Notes under the pieces: generated by a model | The model's database searches: none | The model's input: the letters and a program-made list of their open reading frames with translations, nothing else | What the model was told of the DNA's origin: nothing | Assembly: GCA_934565655.1 (NCBI GenBank) | Contig: CAKTIE010000002.1 | Location: 62,001 to 126,000 of the forward strand | Source: an uncultured Oscillospiraceae bacterium | GTDB taxonomy: Bacteria > Bacillota > Clostridia > Oscillospirales > Oscillospiraceae | Direction of reading: 5' to 3' | Length of the DNA stretch: 64,000 nt | Shown: in pieces, positions 51,589 to 59,488 of the stretch | Layout of the letters: each line of letters opens with the position of its first letter | How positions within the stretch are numbered: the first letter of the stretch is position 1 | Program-made: the position numbers and the translations under genes

Positions 51589-52887
51589 TTACAGGTCGCA
51601 GGCGCACATGTCGGCAAAGGTCTCGCGACGGACAGCCATATAGCTCTTGCCGTCCTTCAGCATGACAATGGGCGCGCGGGGGATGCGGTTATAGTTGGAG
51701 GCCATGGCGTAGTTGTACGCGCCGGTGGTGCATACCGCCACGGTGTCGCCCCGGCCCACGGAGGCGGGCATGAGCACATGCTCCTGAATGATATCGCCGC
51801 TCTCGCAGCAGCGGCCCACCACAGACGCCTCAAAATCGCAGGCTTCCTTCATCTTGTTGGCCAGCAGGCAGGTGTAATTGGCCTTATACAGCGCGAAACG
51901 GGGATTATCCGGCATACCGCCGTCGATAGAGACATAGTTCTTGTAGCCGGGGATCTTTTTCACCGTGCCGCAGGTATACAGCGTCATGCCTGCCGCGCCC
52001 ACGATGCTGCGGCCCGGCTCCATGTGGATTTCCGGCATGTCGATGCCCAGGCGGGCGCAAGCCTCCTTGATGGCAGCCGCCACCTGGCCGACCTTGGTGT
52101 CCACATCCAGATAGGGGTCGCTCTCCACATAGCGCACACCATAGCCGCCGCCCAGATCCAGCTGCTGGGCCGCGTAACCGTGCTTCTCCTTCATGGCGGC
52201 GATGAACTCCAGCATGATCACAGCCGCGCGCTCGAAGATGTCCTCGCCGAACACCTGAGAGCCAACGTGGCAGTGGAAACCCATCAGCTCCACATGGGGC
52301 TGCGCCAGCGTGAACACGGTGATCTCTTCCGCCTGACCGGTCTCGATGGCGGAGCCGAACTTGCTGTCCACCTTGCCGGTGGCGATGGCCTCGTAGGTGT
52401 GGGGATCGATGCCGGGGGTCAGACGCAGCAGCACCTTCTGGCGGATGCCGCGGCGGGCAGCCTCAGCCTCGATGGCCTTGATCTCCTCCACGTTGTCGGC
52501 CACGAAGTAGCCCACATGGTTGTCCATGCCGTAGACGATATCCGTGTCGGTCTTGTTGTTGCTGTGGAAATAGGCGTGGGACAGATCGTAGCCCGCCTGC
52601 AGCGCGCAGTAGATCTCGCCGGAGGACACCACGTCGATGCCCATGCCCTCCTCCTTCATGATCTCATAAATGCGCTTGAAGGAGTTGGCCTTGCTGGCGT
52701 ACAGAGGACGGCTGGTAGGACCGAAATGCTTCTTGAAGGCGTTCTGATATACGCGGCACTGATGGCGGATATAGTCCTCATCCATCAGATACAGCGGCGT
52801 GCCGTACTCCTTGGCCAGCTCGACGGTATCCTGTCCCGCGAAAAGCAGGTGGCCGTTGGCGCCGATGGAGATATTCTCACAGATCAT
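51589..52887 (-). CDS. lysA: Diaminopimelate decarboxylase
   Basis: 432 residues, PLP fold type III. It converts meso-diaminopimelate to lysine. The PLP lysine is in YASKANSFKRI (about 64-74). HCHVGSQVFG (about 206-215) and LDLGGGYGVRYVE (about 243-255) bind the cofactor, EPGRSIVGAAG (about 295-305) follows, and the catalytic Cys is in GRCCESGDII (about 358). The start at 52887 follows GAAAGGA. dapF lies two genes upstream, but a transporter gene sits between them. Confidence 0.95.
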   Translation of the reverse strand: MICENISIGANGHLLFAGQDTVELAKEYGTPLYLMDEDYIRHQCRVYQNAFKKHFGPTSRPLYASKANSFKRIYEIMKEEGMGIDVVSSGEIYCALQAGYDLSHAYFHSNNKTDTDIVYGMDNHVGYFVADNVEEIKAIEAEAARRGIRQKVLLRLTPGIDPHTYEAIATGKVDSKFGSAIETGQAEEITVFTLAQPHVELMGFHCHVGSQVFGEDIFERAAVIMLEFIAAMKEKHGYAAQQLDLGGGYGVRYVESDPYLDVDTKVGQVAAAIKEACARLGIDMPEIHMEPGRSIVGAAGMTLYTCGTVKKIPGYKNYVSIDGGMPDNPRFALYKANYTCLLANKMKEACDFEASVVGRCCESGDIIQEHVLMPASVGRGDTVAVCTTGAYNYAMASNYNRIPRAPIVMLKDGKSYMAVRRETFADMCACDL

Positions 52888-53109
52888 AGCTTTTTCCTTT
52901 CTCTTGCGTCTGCGCAGCAGGCAGACTGCTCCTATGTATGGTAAGGCTCCCACAGAGCCGGATACGCGAAGTTAAATGTCTTATTCTGTGCAATTTCGAT
53001 TTTTCGTAAACATTTTTGTGAAAGAGAGTGGGCGGAGGACTGCGGCTCAACCACACCGCAGCCCTCGGCCCGTTCCGCCGTAAGGCAGAGGAAACGAGAG
53101 GCCCGTTAT
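52888..53109 (-). other. Intergenic leader of lysA, no riboswitch recognised
   Basis: Holds the terminator of the transporter gene (stem GAGG-CTGCGG/CCGCAG-CCTC, 53035-53066). Closer to lysA there are two modest hairpins (around 52907-52930 and 52945-52965). No lysine-riboswitch core sequences could be matched. No strong promoter was found, only weak AT-rich candidates around 52980-53020. Confidence 0.5.
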
Positions 53110-54375
53110 TTACTCGGAGATCTCTGTCTTGTCAGCCTTCTTGGCCAGAGCCTTATCCAGCCAATTCTTGCCGTCCACGAAGCGGGAAACGATGTAGGTG
53201 ACCACATAGTCGCCGGCGGAGTTGATCATGGTAGCGGGAGGATCCACCAGGTTGCCGATGGCCACCAGGATGGGGAAGGCCAGTTCCATCTGATTGGGGA
53301 AGAAGATGGAGCAGATGATGTACTCGCCGATGTAGCCGCCGCCGGGGACGCCGGACATACCAACGGAGGACAGCACGGCCACCAGAACAATGGGGATCAG
53401 GGAGCCCCAGCCCATATCCTGACCGAACACGCCCCACACGAAGGCGATCTTCAGCACGCAGGAGAAGCAGGAGCCGTCCATGTGCATGGTAGCGCCCAGA
53501 GGAATGACCATCTCGGCCACGTCCTTGTTGATGCCGGTGGCCTCAGCCTCTTCCATGTTGGTGGGGATGGTGGCCACGCTGGAGCAGGTGCCCAGAGAGA
53601 CGATGGCGGGCTTGGCGATGTGCTTGAACATGGTCTTGATACCGTGCTTGCCGCCGCCGAACCAGGCGAACAGGGGGAACGCGGTGAAGATGTAGATGAA
53701 GCACAGGGGATAGTACACCGCCATGGCGCGGCCATAGGAGCCGGCGATCTGAGGGCCGTAATCGGCAACCAGACCGGCAAAGATGGCGAAGAAGGCCACG
53801 GGAGCGTAATAGGTGATGATCTTGATGAACTTCATCATGACCTCGGTCATGCTGTTGAGCCACTTGGCCACCAGCGTCTCGGGGCCGCCGGCCATGTTGG
53901 TAGCGAAGCCGAACAGCACGGAGAACACGATCAGGGGCAGCATGGCCCGGCGGGTCAGCAGGCCAACGAAGTCGCTGGCGGTGAAGAAGTTGACGATCAT
54001 GTCGGAAATGGAGGCGTACTCGCCCATTTCCTCAGAGGGGATGTCGTTCCAGGGAACCAGTACCGGGGGGAAGATCTTCATCAGCACGAACATAATGAGG
54101 GCGGCGATAGCGCCGGTGATAACGAAGGTGGCCACGGTGGTGCCCATGATCTTACCGGCACGCTTCATGCTCTTCATATTGGCGATGGAGCCCGCGATGG
54201 ACACGAACACCAGGGGAACCACCACGCAGAACATCATGTTGATGAACACGGTGCCGAAGGGCTTCAGCACAGTAGCTGCGCCGGGAGCCAGCCAGCCTAC
54301 GATAGCGCCGATGACCATCGCGCCCAGCATGATGCCAAGGAAAATATAATTCTTGACGACTGCTTTCTTTTCCAT
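53110..54375 (-). CDS. Dicarboxylate/amino acid:cation symporter (DAACS family)
   Basis: A 421-residue membrane carrier of the GltP/SstT/TcyP type with eight helices and two re-entrant loops. Landmarks are the early PLVFVSIAGSIANM (about 54-67), the Ser-rich loop in variant form LGTCSSVATIPTNMEEAE (about 268-285; usual SSSTLP), HMDGSCF (about 302), the SGVPGGGYIGE loop (about 340-350) and DPPATMINSAGDYV (about 382-395; usual DxxRTxxNVxGD). The variant motifs suggest an amino acid or cystine/serine-like substrate instead of C4-dicarboxylates, but this is a guess. Ribosome site AGGAGG. Confidence 0.9.
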   Translation of the reverse strand: MEKKAVVKNYIFLGIMLGAMVIGAIVGWLAPGAATVLKPFGTVFINMMFCVVVPLVFVSIAGSIANMKSMKRAGKIMGTTVATFVITGAIAALIMFVLMKIFPPVLVPWNDIPSEEMGEYASISDMIVNFFTASDFVGLLTRRAMLPLIVFSVLFGFATNMAGGPETLVAKWLNSMTEVMMKFIKIITYYAPVAFFAIFAGLVADYGPQIAGSYGRAMAVYYPLCFIYIFTAFPLFAWFGGGKHGIKTMFKHIAKPAIVSLGTCSSVATIPTNMEEAEATGINKDVAEMVIPLGATMHMDGSCFSCVLKIAFVWGVFGQDMGWGSLIPIVLVAVLSSVGMSGVPGGGYIGEYIICSIFFPNQMELAFPILVAIGNLVDPPATMINSAGDYVVTYIVSRFVDGKNWLDKALAKKADKTEISE

Positions 54376-54409
54376 TAGTTTTTACTCCTCCTAACAGTTT
54401 TGCGGTTGA

Positions 54410-54430
54410 TTTACATTCTCTCTATGTAAA
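54410..54430 (-). promoter_or_regulatory. Candidate operator in the transporter leader
   Basis: Perfect inverted repeat TTTACAT-N7-ATGTAAA (54410-54416 with 54424-54430), with a further TTACATA at about 54440. Such symmetry is typical of GntR-type sites. No regulator is assigned. Confidence 0.5.
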
Positions 54431-54450
54431 GCATATTGCTTACATACCGT

Positions 54451-55293
54451 TTAAAGTACCAGCGCCTCGTCGGTGATCTCGCCTTTGCAGACGATATTGG
54501 TGGGGCCGGTCAGGTACAGATCGGTCACATGGCCCGCGCTGTCCCTCTCCACGTCGATGATCAGCCGGCCGCCGGTCATGTCCACCTTCACGTTTTTGCC
54601 GGAGACCTTGCCCAGCAGGGTCAGCACCGTCACCACGGAGCCGGTGCCTGTGCCGCAGGCGTAGGTGAAGTCCTCCACGCCTCGCTCATAGGTGCGCTCA
54701 TACACATGGTCGGGGCCGACGATCTCGTAGAAGTTCACATTGGCGCCCTTGGGAAAGTCCTTGTAGTACCGCAGCTTACGGCCCAGCTGGAACAGCACCT
54801 GGGTGTCGTAATCCTTCAGATTTTCCATGGGCACCGCCGCATGAGGGATGCCGGGATCGCCCAGCTCCACATAGGCGCAGTCGTAGACCGTGCCGTCCAC
54901 CTCCGCCGTGCCGTCCAGCCGCATGTTGCAGGGGTCGTTGAGCCGCACACGGTACAGCCGCTTGTCCACCCGCCAGCCGGTCACAAGGCCCGCGGTGGTC
55001 TCCACCTTCTGCACCTCACCGGCCAGGCCGTTTTCGTAGCCATAGCGGCAGATGCAGCGTGCGCCGTTGCCGCACATCTCGCCCATGGAGCCGTCGGAGT
55101 TGAAGAACAGCATCTTGTAATCGCCGCCATAGGTGGGGTTTTTCACCACCATAAAGCCGTCCGCGCCGATGGACATGTGCCGCTCGCACACGGTGCGGAT
55201 GATCTCCGGCCATTTCTCGTCAGGCACGGCGTTCCGGCGGTCGTCCACCACGATAAAGTCGTTGCCCGCGCCGTTCATTTTCCAGAATTGCAT
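54451..55293 (-). CDS. dapF: Diaminopimelate epimerase
   Basis: 280 residues. It converts LL- to meso-diaminopimelate for lysine and peptidoglycan. The two catalytic cysteines are in GEMCGNGARC (about 71-80) and YACGTGTGSV (about 212-221). The N-terminal MNGAGNDFIVVDD and SDGSMGEMC blocks are standard. Start at 55293 with AAGGGAG upstream. Confidence 0.95.
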   Translation of the reverse strand: MQFWKMNGAGNDFIVVDDRRNAVPDEKWPEIIRTVCERHMSIGADGFMVVKNPTYGGDYKMLFFNSDGSMGEMCGNGARCICRYGYENGLAGEVQKVETTAGLVTGWRVDKRLYRVRLNDPCNMRLDGTAEVDGTVYDCAYVELGDPGIPHAAVPMENLKDYDTQVLFQLGRKLRYYKDFPKGANVNFYEIVGPDHVYERTYERGVEDFTYACGTGTGSVVTVLTLLGKVSGKNVKVDMTGGRLIIDVERDSAGHVTDLYLTGPTNIVCKGEITDEALVL

Positions 55294-55332
55294 GATGCCA
55301 CGTCTCCCTTCACGGTTTCAGTGTATGGCAGT

Positions 55333-55361
55333 ATTGTACCCGCCATTACAAAGTTTGTCAA
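55333..55361 (-). promoter_or_regulatory. Promoter of dapF
   Basis: TTGACA (55356-55361), a 17-base spacer and TACAAT (55333-55338) on the minus strand. Confidence 0.85.
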
Positions 55362-55466
55362 ATTTTTGTCACAGTCCTGATTTCCGGATTGCCAGTCCTG
55401 AAATCCGGACTCCTTCTGTTTTAAGGGTGGGTTTCTTCCCTCCGGGAAAGAAATTTCAAAAAGGGG

Positions 55467-55495
55467 TTGACGCGGCGCAAGAAATATGGTATTCT
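55467..55495 (+). promoter_or_regulatory. Promoter of the tRNA pair
   Basis: TTGACG (55467-55472), a 17-base spacer and TATTCT (55490-55495), 18 bases before the first tRNA. Confidence 0.75.
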
Positions 55496-55512
55496 AATCC
55501 TTGCCAGTATCC

Positions 55513-55598
55513 GCCGGTGTGGTGGAATGGTAGACACAGGAGACTTAAAATCTCCCGGTAGCAATACCGTACCGGTTCGAGTCCGGTCACCGGCACCA
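55513..55598 (+). tRNA. tRNA-Leu (anticodon TAA)
   Basis: 86 bases with encoded CCA. The acceptor stem GCCGGTG pairs with CACCGGC. The anticodon loop contains TTAA with anticodon TAA. A long class II variable arm (CCCGGTAGCAATACCG region) and GGTTCGAGTCC T-arm fit tRNA-Leu. Confidence 0.97.
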
Positions 55599-55618
55599 AT
55601 TCCGGTAAAACTCTATAT

Positions 55619-55694
<76 letters not shown>

Positions 55695-55697
55695 CCA

Positions 55698-55727
55698 TGA
55701 GGGGCCGATTTAGATATCGGCCCCTCA
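55698..55727 (+). terminator. Terminator of the tRNA operon
   Basis: The stem TGAGGGGCCGAT pairs with ATCGGCCCCTCA around a TTAG/AT loop. Confidence 0.8.
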
Positions 55728-56129
55728 AACCTTGTTATACCAACGGTTTCCGGACTTTTTTGCTCTTCGTTTTTTATGTGATTTTTATAGATATCATTCC
55801 TGTATAATAGGCGTTCGGAGGGACTTGAACTTCAACATACACTGTTTTGGGCAGATTTTCTGAGTTTTCTGATGATTATCTGCCCATTTTTTATGACCTG
55901 AATTGTGAATTTTTTGTAAACAAAGTGGTTTTTACTAAAATATAGTAAAAACCACTTTTCGTGCTTCAAACCAAGAAAAATTTTTTGAATAAAAGTATCA
56001 ATCGTAAAGCGATAAATAAAGTAAGAAGGGTATCTGGAGCGTCGGTTTGTTGGTTTCGTAAAACCATCGAACCGGCGCTCTTTTTGCGTTTCAGGACAGA
56101 TCAAGGGCGGCAGCCCAGAAAGGAGATAT
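55728..56129. other. AT-rich junction to the decayed integrative element
   Basis: Two hairpins with terminator character: 55922-55958 (AAAGTGGTTTTTACTA with its complement) and 56037-56085 (GAGCG-CGGTT stem, TTTTT). On the minus strand, around 55814-55833, the bases TTCAAGTCCCTCC look like the T-arm and 3' acceptor of a tRNA without the rest, possibly an attachment-site remnant. No gene seen. Confidence 0.5.
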
Positions 56130-56357
56130 ATGCGAAAACCAACAAGACCGCTGGCGCGGCGGATCGATGAGCGGCAGCCAGCACCCTACCAGCAGAGGTC
56201 ACCGGAGCCGGTATTCTGTAATGAGCACGAGCGGTGTCAGGGCTGTCCCTACCCGCGCCACGGTATCGTCTGCTGGCATCGGGACGGGACTTGTTTGCGG
56301 ACAGATATGGAGGAAATAGGACGGAGGCAGAAGAATGATTCGAGCAGTTTTAAGTAA
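56130..56357 (+). CDS. Small Cys-rich hypothetical protein of the element
   Basis: 75 residues, good ribosome site (AAAGGAGATAT). The middle (FCNEHERCQGCPYPRHG then VCWHRDGTC) has five Cys and three His within 25 residues, suggesting a zinc site. It overlaps the next gene by 23 bases. Function not recognised. Confidence 0.55.
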   Translation: MRKPTRPLARRIDERQPAPYQQRSPEPVFCNEHERCQGCPYPRHGIVCWHRDGTCLRTDMEEIGRRQKNDSSSFK

Positions 56358-56694
56358 CCCATCTCACCCGGAATATGGCGTGGCGACCATCCCGTTCCCT
56401 ATTCCGCACGATCAGTACGCACGCTGTATGCTGGCCACGCGAAAAAGCTTTGTGATCGTGTCCTACAACAAGAAAGACGAGATCAAAGAGCTATATCATG
56501 ACTTTTTCATCTTCGAGGTGGATCGACCGAACAGTATGTCAAAAAAGAAGGAGGATCGTTATGAGGAGTACATTATGACCAACTATGATCCATCTATGTT
56601 TGCACCACAGATATCCTTCTTCAATAACTACGACAACGGAAAGAAAGCCTGTACGTTAGTACATACACCCCAATACCCACTGAAAGAAAAATAG
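56335..56694 (+). CDS. ICE protein with ArdA-like N-terminus, probably a fusion remnant
   Basis: 119 residues. The first about 30 (MIRAVLSNPSHPEYGVATIP, then FPIP) resemble, from memory, the start of antirestriction-type ArdA proteins in Clostridial conjugative elements. From about residue 35 the sequence (SFVIVSYNKKDEIKELYHDF onward) no longer fits that family, and the protein is much shorter. A deletion that joined two genes is likely. Confidence 0.5.
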   Translation: MIRAVLSNPSHPEYGVATIPFPIPHDQYARCMLATRKSFVIVSYNKKDEIKELYHDFFIFEVDRPNSMSKKKEDRYEEYIMTNYDPSMFAPQISFFNNYDNGKKACTLVHTPQYPLKEK

Positions 56695-56703
56695 GAGAAA
56701 AAT

Positions 56704-57078
56704 ATGACTTGTGAGATGGAATTCAATCAACGCGGGCTTCAGATACCCAACGAAATGCTTGCGGCTCTGGCGCTGGCGGGCATTACGCTGGAAGCCCATA
56801 TGTGCCGACATCTTATCATGCTGATGCCACAGGCCATGACCGCTTTGGAGCTCATCGACGTGCTGGAGGGAATGCAGGAAGCCTTCGACCAGTTGCTGAA
56901 CGGCCTGATCGCCGCCTGCCGCCCCGCATGCTGTCATCGCTGCCAGACGGTAGACGAGGGGAACTACGCTCTCTCTCAGGTGCCGGAACGGCTCCTGACT
57001 GTGCTGACGGACAATGACTGCTGCAAGGGTCTGCTGGCGCGGTATTTGGAGAACGGGGAGATCATCTATGACTTGTGA
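56704..57078 (+). CDS. Hypothetical protein of the integrative element
   Basis: 124 residues, soluble, helical, with a CCHRCQTVDEGN Cys cluster near residue 76. The N-terminus (FNQRGLQIPNEMLA) has the flavour of a swapped-hairpin AbrB start but lacks the rest. It starts after GGAGAAA and overlaps the next gene. Function unknown. Confidence 0.55.
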   Translation: MTCEMEFNQRGLQIPNEMLAALALAGITLEAHMCRHLIMLMPQAMTALELIDVLEGMQEAFDQLLNGLIAACRPACCHRCQTVDEGNYALSQVPERLLTVLTDNDCCKGLLARYLENGEIIYDL

Positions 57079-57499
57079 GATGTACCCCTACACGGCAAAG
57101 GAGGCGCGGGAGCGTGGCGAACTGGAGCAATGGCGGGCCAACTACCGCGCCAACTGCGCCTGTGCCGGAGCCATCGAGCTTGCTATCCGTGAGAACTTCG
57201 ACGGGATGCACCTGAGCAGAGACTGCGTCAGGGACATCATTGACCGGTACGGCTATGACCGGACAGCTTTTGTGCTGGCCAACACTTTGCAGATACAGTC
57301 CTATGATGAACGCTATCACCCCAGCAATAGGCGGTGGAGTCAGAGCGTTCATATCCGTGAGGATATAGGGCATCGGGAGTCGTTCGTGATCAACGGACAC
57401 GCCGCTATCATAGACGGATTCGTCAGACTGTTTCGGCAGGAAATGGAGCAGGCGGCGAAGCAAGAGCAAGGCCCGACCATGAATGAAATGACAATGTGA
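57068..57499 (+). CDS. DUF3849 family protein
   Basis: 143 residues. YPYTAKEARERGELEQWRAN, AIELAIRENFDGMHL, RDCVRDIIDRYGYDRTAFVLANTLQ and then GHAAIIDGFVRLFRQE follow the DUF3849 pattern, found in conjugative elements of gut Firmicutes. Function unknown. The start at 57068 overlaps the preceding stop region by 11 bases. GGGGAG lies upstream. Confidence 0.8.
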   Translation: MTCEMYPYTAKEARERGELEQWRANYRANCACAGAIELAIRENFDGMHLSRDCVRDIIDRYGYDRTAFVLANTLQIQSYDERYHPSNRRWSQSVHIREDIGHRESFVINGHAAIIDGFVRLFRQEMEQAAKQEQGPTMNEMTM

Positions 57500-57515
57500 C
57501 AAGGAGAACGTTAAC

Positions 57516-57869
57516 ATGAAAACTGTAAAACGAACGATGACGGCGCTGTGTCTCACAGCGCTTCTTTGCTGCCTGCTGTGCGTGTCGGCCTACGCCACAA
57601 GCACCAGCGGCGGCACCGGCGATGTGGCCAGCGCCGTGGAGAGCACCTGGGCCACAGCCTCCGGCCAGATCAAGACGGTGGTCAACAACGTGGTATTTCC
57701 TGCCATTGACCTGATTCTGGCCGTATTTTTCTTCGCCAAACTTGGGCTTGCATACTTTGATTTCCGCAAAACTGGCCACTTTGAGTGGAGCGCACCGGCT
57801 ATCCTTTTTGCCTGTCTGGTGTTTACCCTGACCGCCCCGCTGTATGTGTGGGACATCATCGGGATCTGA
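57516..57869 (+). CDS. Small conjugation-associated membrane protein
   Basis: 117 residues: signal-like helix (about 11-27, ends AYA), a short extracytoplasmic stretch, then two membrane helices (about 63-85 and 94-112). Similar small proteins (DUF3852 or Maff2-type) precede the VirB6/TrbL-like gene in Tn1549-like elements and may be a pilin-like or pore subunit. Its stop codon overlaps the start of the next gene. Confidence 0.7.
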   Translation: MKTVKRTMTALCLTALLCCLLCVSAYATSTSGGTGDVASAVESTWATASGQIKTVVNNVVFPAIDLILAVFFFAKLGLAYFDFRKTGHFEWSAPAILFACLVFTLTAPLYVWDIIGI

Positions 57870-58817
57870 TGAAATGCCCTCTCTTTTGCATGGAGGAGGT
57901 GAACCGAGAATTGTTTATCTGGGACTTTGTGGCAAATACGGTGCTGGGACAGATCCTGGACTGGTTCTACGGCCAGATCGTGGGCTTTCTGGGCAATTTC
58001 TTTGCCGAGATGGGCGGCATGGGCGCCGAGCTCTTTGACATGAGCTGGGTGCAGAGCATCGTGCTGTTTTTCTCCTATCTGGGCTGGGCGCTGTATGCCG
58101 TAGGGCTGGTGGTAGCCTGCTTCGAGTGCGGCGTGGAGTATTCCAGTGGCCGTGGTAATTGTGCGGGAGACGGTGCTGAACGCCTTCAAGGGCTTCCTGG
58201 CGGTGGAGCTGTTCACGCAGCTTCCGGTCAGGCTGTACGTGCTGGCCATCTCCCTGCAATCCAGCCTGACCGCGGGTATTACCGGCTTCGGGACAGTCAC
58301 CATAGGCGATGTGGCGAAGCAAATACTGGAGAATTTCAGTATCGTGGACAGCATCGCCAATCTTGTGAACCTGACGCCCTTCGGCGGTTTTGTGAACACC
58401 CCCACCAGCGGTCTTATGCTGCTGTTCTGCCTGATCCTTATGGCCTACGCCATTATCAAGGTATTTTTCGCCAACCTCAAGCGCGGCGGCATTTTGCTTA
58501 TCCAGATCGCCGTGGGGAGCCTGTATATGTTCTCTGTACCCCGCGGCTACACGGACGGTTTCATCCAGTGGTGTAAACAGGTCATTGGATTGTGCCTGAC
58601 CGCCTTTTTGCAGGCCACCATTCTGGTGGCGGGACTGATGGTATTCAAAGATCACGCTCTGCTGGGTTTGGGCCTGATGCTCTCCGCCGGTGAGATCCCC
58701 CGTATCGCGGGAGCCTTCGGCTTGGACACCACCACGCGGGCCAATATTATGTCCGCCGTATACACGGCACAGACTGCGGTCAATATGACCCGCACGGTGG
58801 TACAGGCGGTAAAATGA
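57869..58817 (+). pseudogene. VirB6/TrbL-like conjugation membrane protein, frameshifted
   Basis: The gene should give about 315 residues of a polytopic membrane protein of the mating channel. Frame 1 runs to ...ACFECGVEYSSGRGN and then turns to non-family sequence. The family sequence resumes one frame over as VRETVLNAFKGFLAVELF and continues to ...NMTRTVVQAVK at 58817. One extra T in GGTAATTGTGCGG (58159-58160) explains the shift: removing it gives GRGN-VRETVL. There is no slippery homopolymer, so recoding is unlikely. Confidence 0.8.
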
Positions 58818-59488
58818 GGATCATCACGATGGGGAGCCTTTTCGATGGTATCGGAGGCTTCCCGCTTGCTGCTATCCACAACGGGATCGTGCCGTTATGG
58901 GCCAGCGAGATCGAACCGTTCCCCATTCGCGTTACCATGGAGCGCCTGCCTGGGATGCTCCACTATGGTGACATCACAAAACTGAATGGGGCTTTGCTGC
59001 CGCCGGTGGACATCATCTGCGGCGGCAGCCCCTGTCAGGATTTATCTGTGGCCGGGCCGCGTACCGGATTGGCCGGTGAGCGTTCCGGCCTTTTCATGGA
59101 ACAGATTCGGATCATCAAGGAGATGCGAGATGCAGACTTACTTCGAGGGCGATCAGGTCTCCATGTTCGACCCCGGTTCATGTGCTGGGAAAACGTCCCC
59201 GGCGCGTTCTCCTCCAACAAAGGCGAGGACTTCCGGCGCGTCCTGGAAGAAACGCTCCGAATTGGTCTACCGGGCTTATATGTTCCTCAAAGTCATCCCT
59301 GGGGTTGGCAATATTCTGGGGCAGCCATATTGGGAGCTCTTAGCTCCCTTTGTTGGCGAGTCCTCGACGCTCAATACTGGGGTGTGCCCCAGAGTCGCCA
59401 GAGGATCTTCCTTGTGGCGGATTTTGGAGCCCCATCCTCATCGCAGATACTTTTTGAGCCGGAAAGCCTGTCTGGGCATCCTCCGTAG
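58814..59488 (+). CDS. DNA (cytosine-5) methyltransferase, N-terminal half (motifs I-VIII)
   Basis: 224 residues. It contains AdoMet motif I (GSLFDGIGGFPLA, 7-19), motif IV with the catalytic Cys (GGSPCQDLS, about 70-78), motif VI (CWENVPGAF, about 123-131) and motif VIII (VPQSRQRIFLVADF, about 192-205). The frame ends at a stop right after the catalytic half, without target-recognition domain and motifs IX-X. Those are encoded in the overlapping frame 59130-60515. It starts by overlapping the stop of the VirB6-like gene (ATGA). Confidence 0.85.
   Translation: MRIITMGSLFDGIGGFPLAAIHNGIVPLWASEIEPFPIRVTMERLPGMLHYGDITKLNGALLPPVDIICGGSPCQDLSVAGPRTGLAGERSGLFMEQIRIIKEMRDADLLRGRSGLHVRPRFMCWENVPGAFSSNKGEDFRRVLEETLRIGLPGLYVPQSHPWGWQYSGAAILGALSSLCWRVLDAQYWGVPQSRQRIFLVADFGAPSSSQILFEPESLSGHPP

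Noticed and set aside
52888..53109. Lysine riboswitch before lysA
   Set aside because: The gap is about 220 bases, but no conserved lysine-riboswitch segments could be matched and one hairpin is simply the terminator of the transporter gene.
55814..55833. A third tRNA gene on the minus strand
   Set aside because: Only a T-arm/3' acceptor-like stretch is present; no D-arm, anticodon arm or 5' acceptor could be assembled.
58146..58817. Separate 223-residue membrane protein gene
   Set aside because: It continues exactly the family sequence of the preceding frame after a one-base shift and has no own ribosome site, so both belong to one broken gene.
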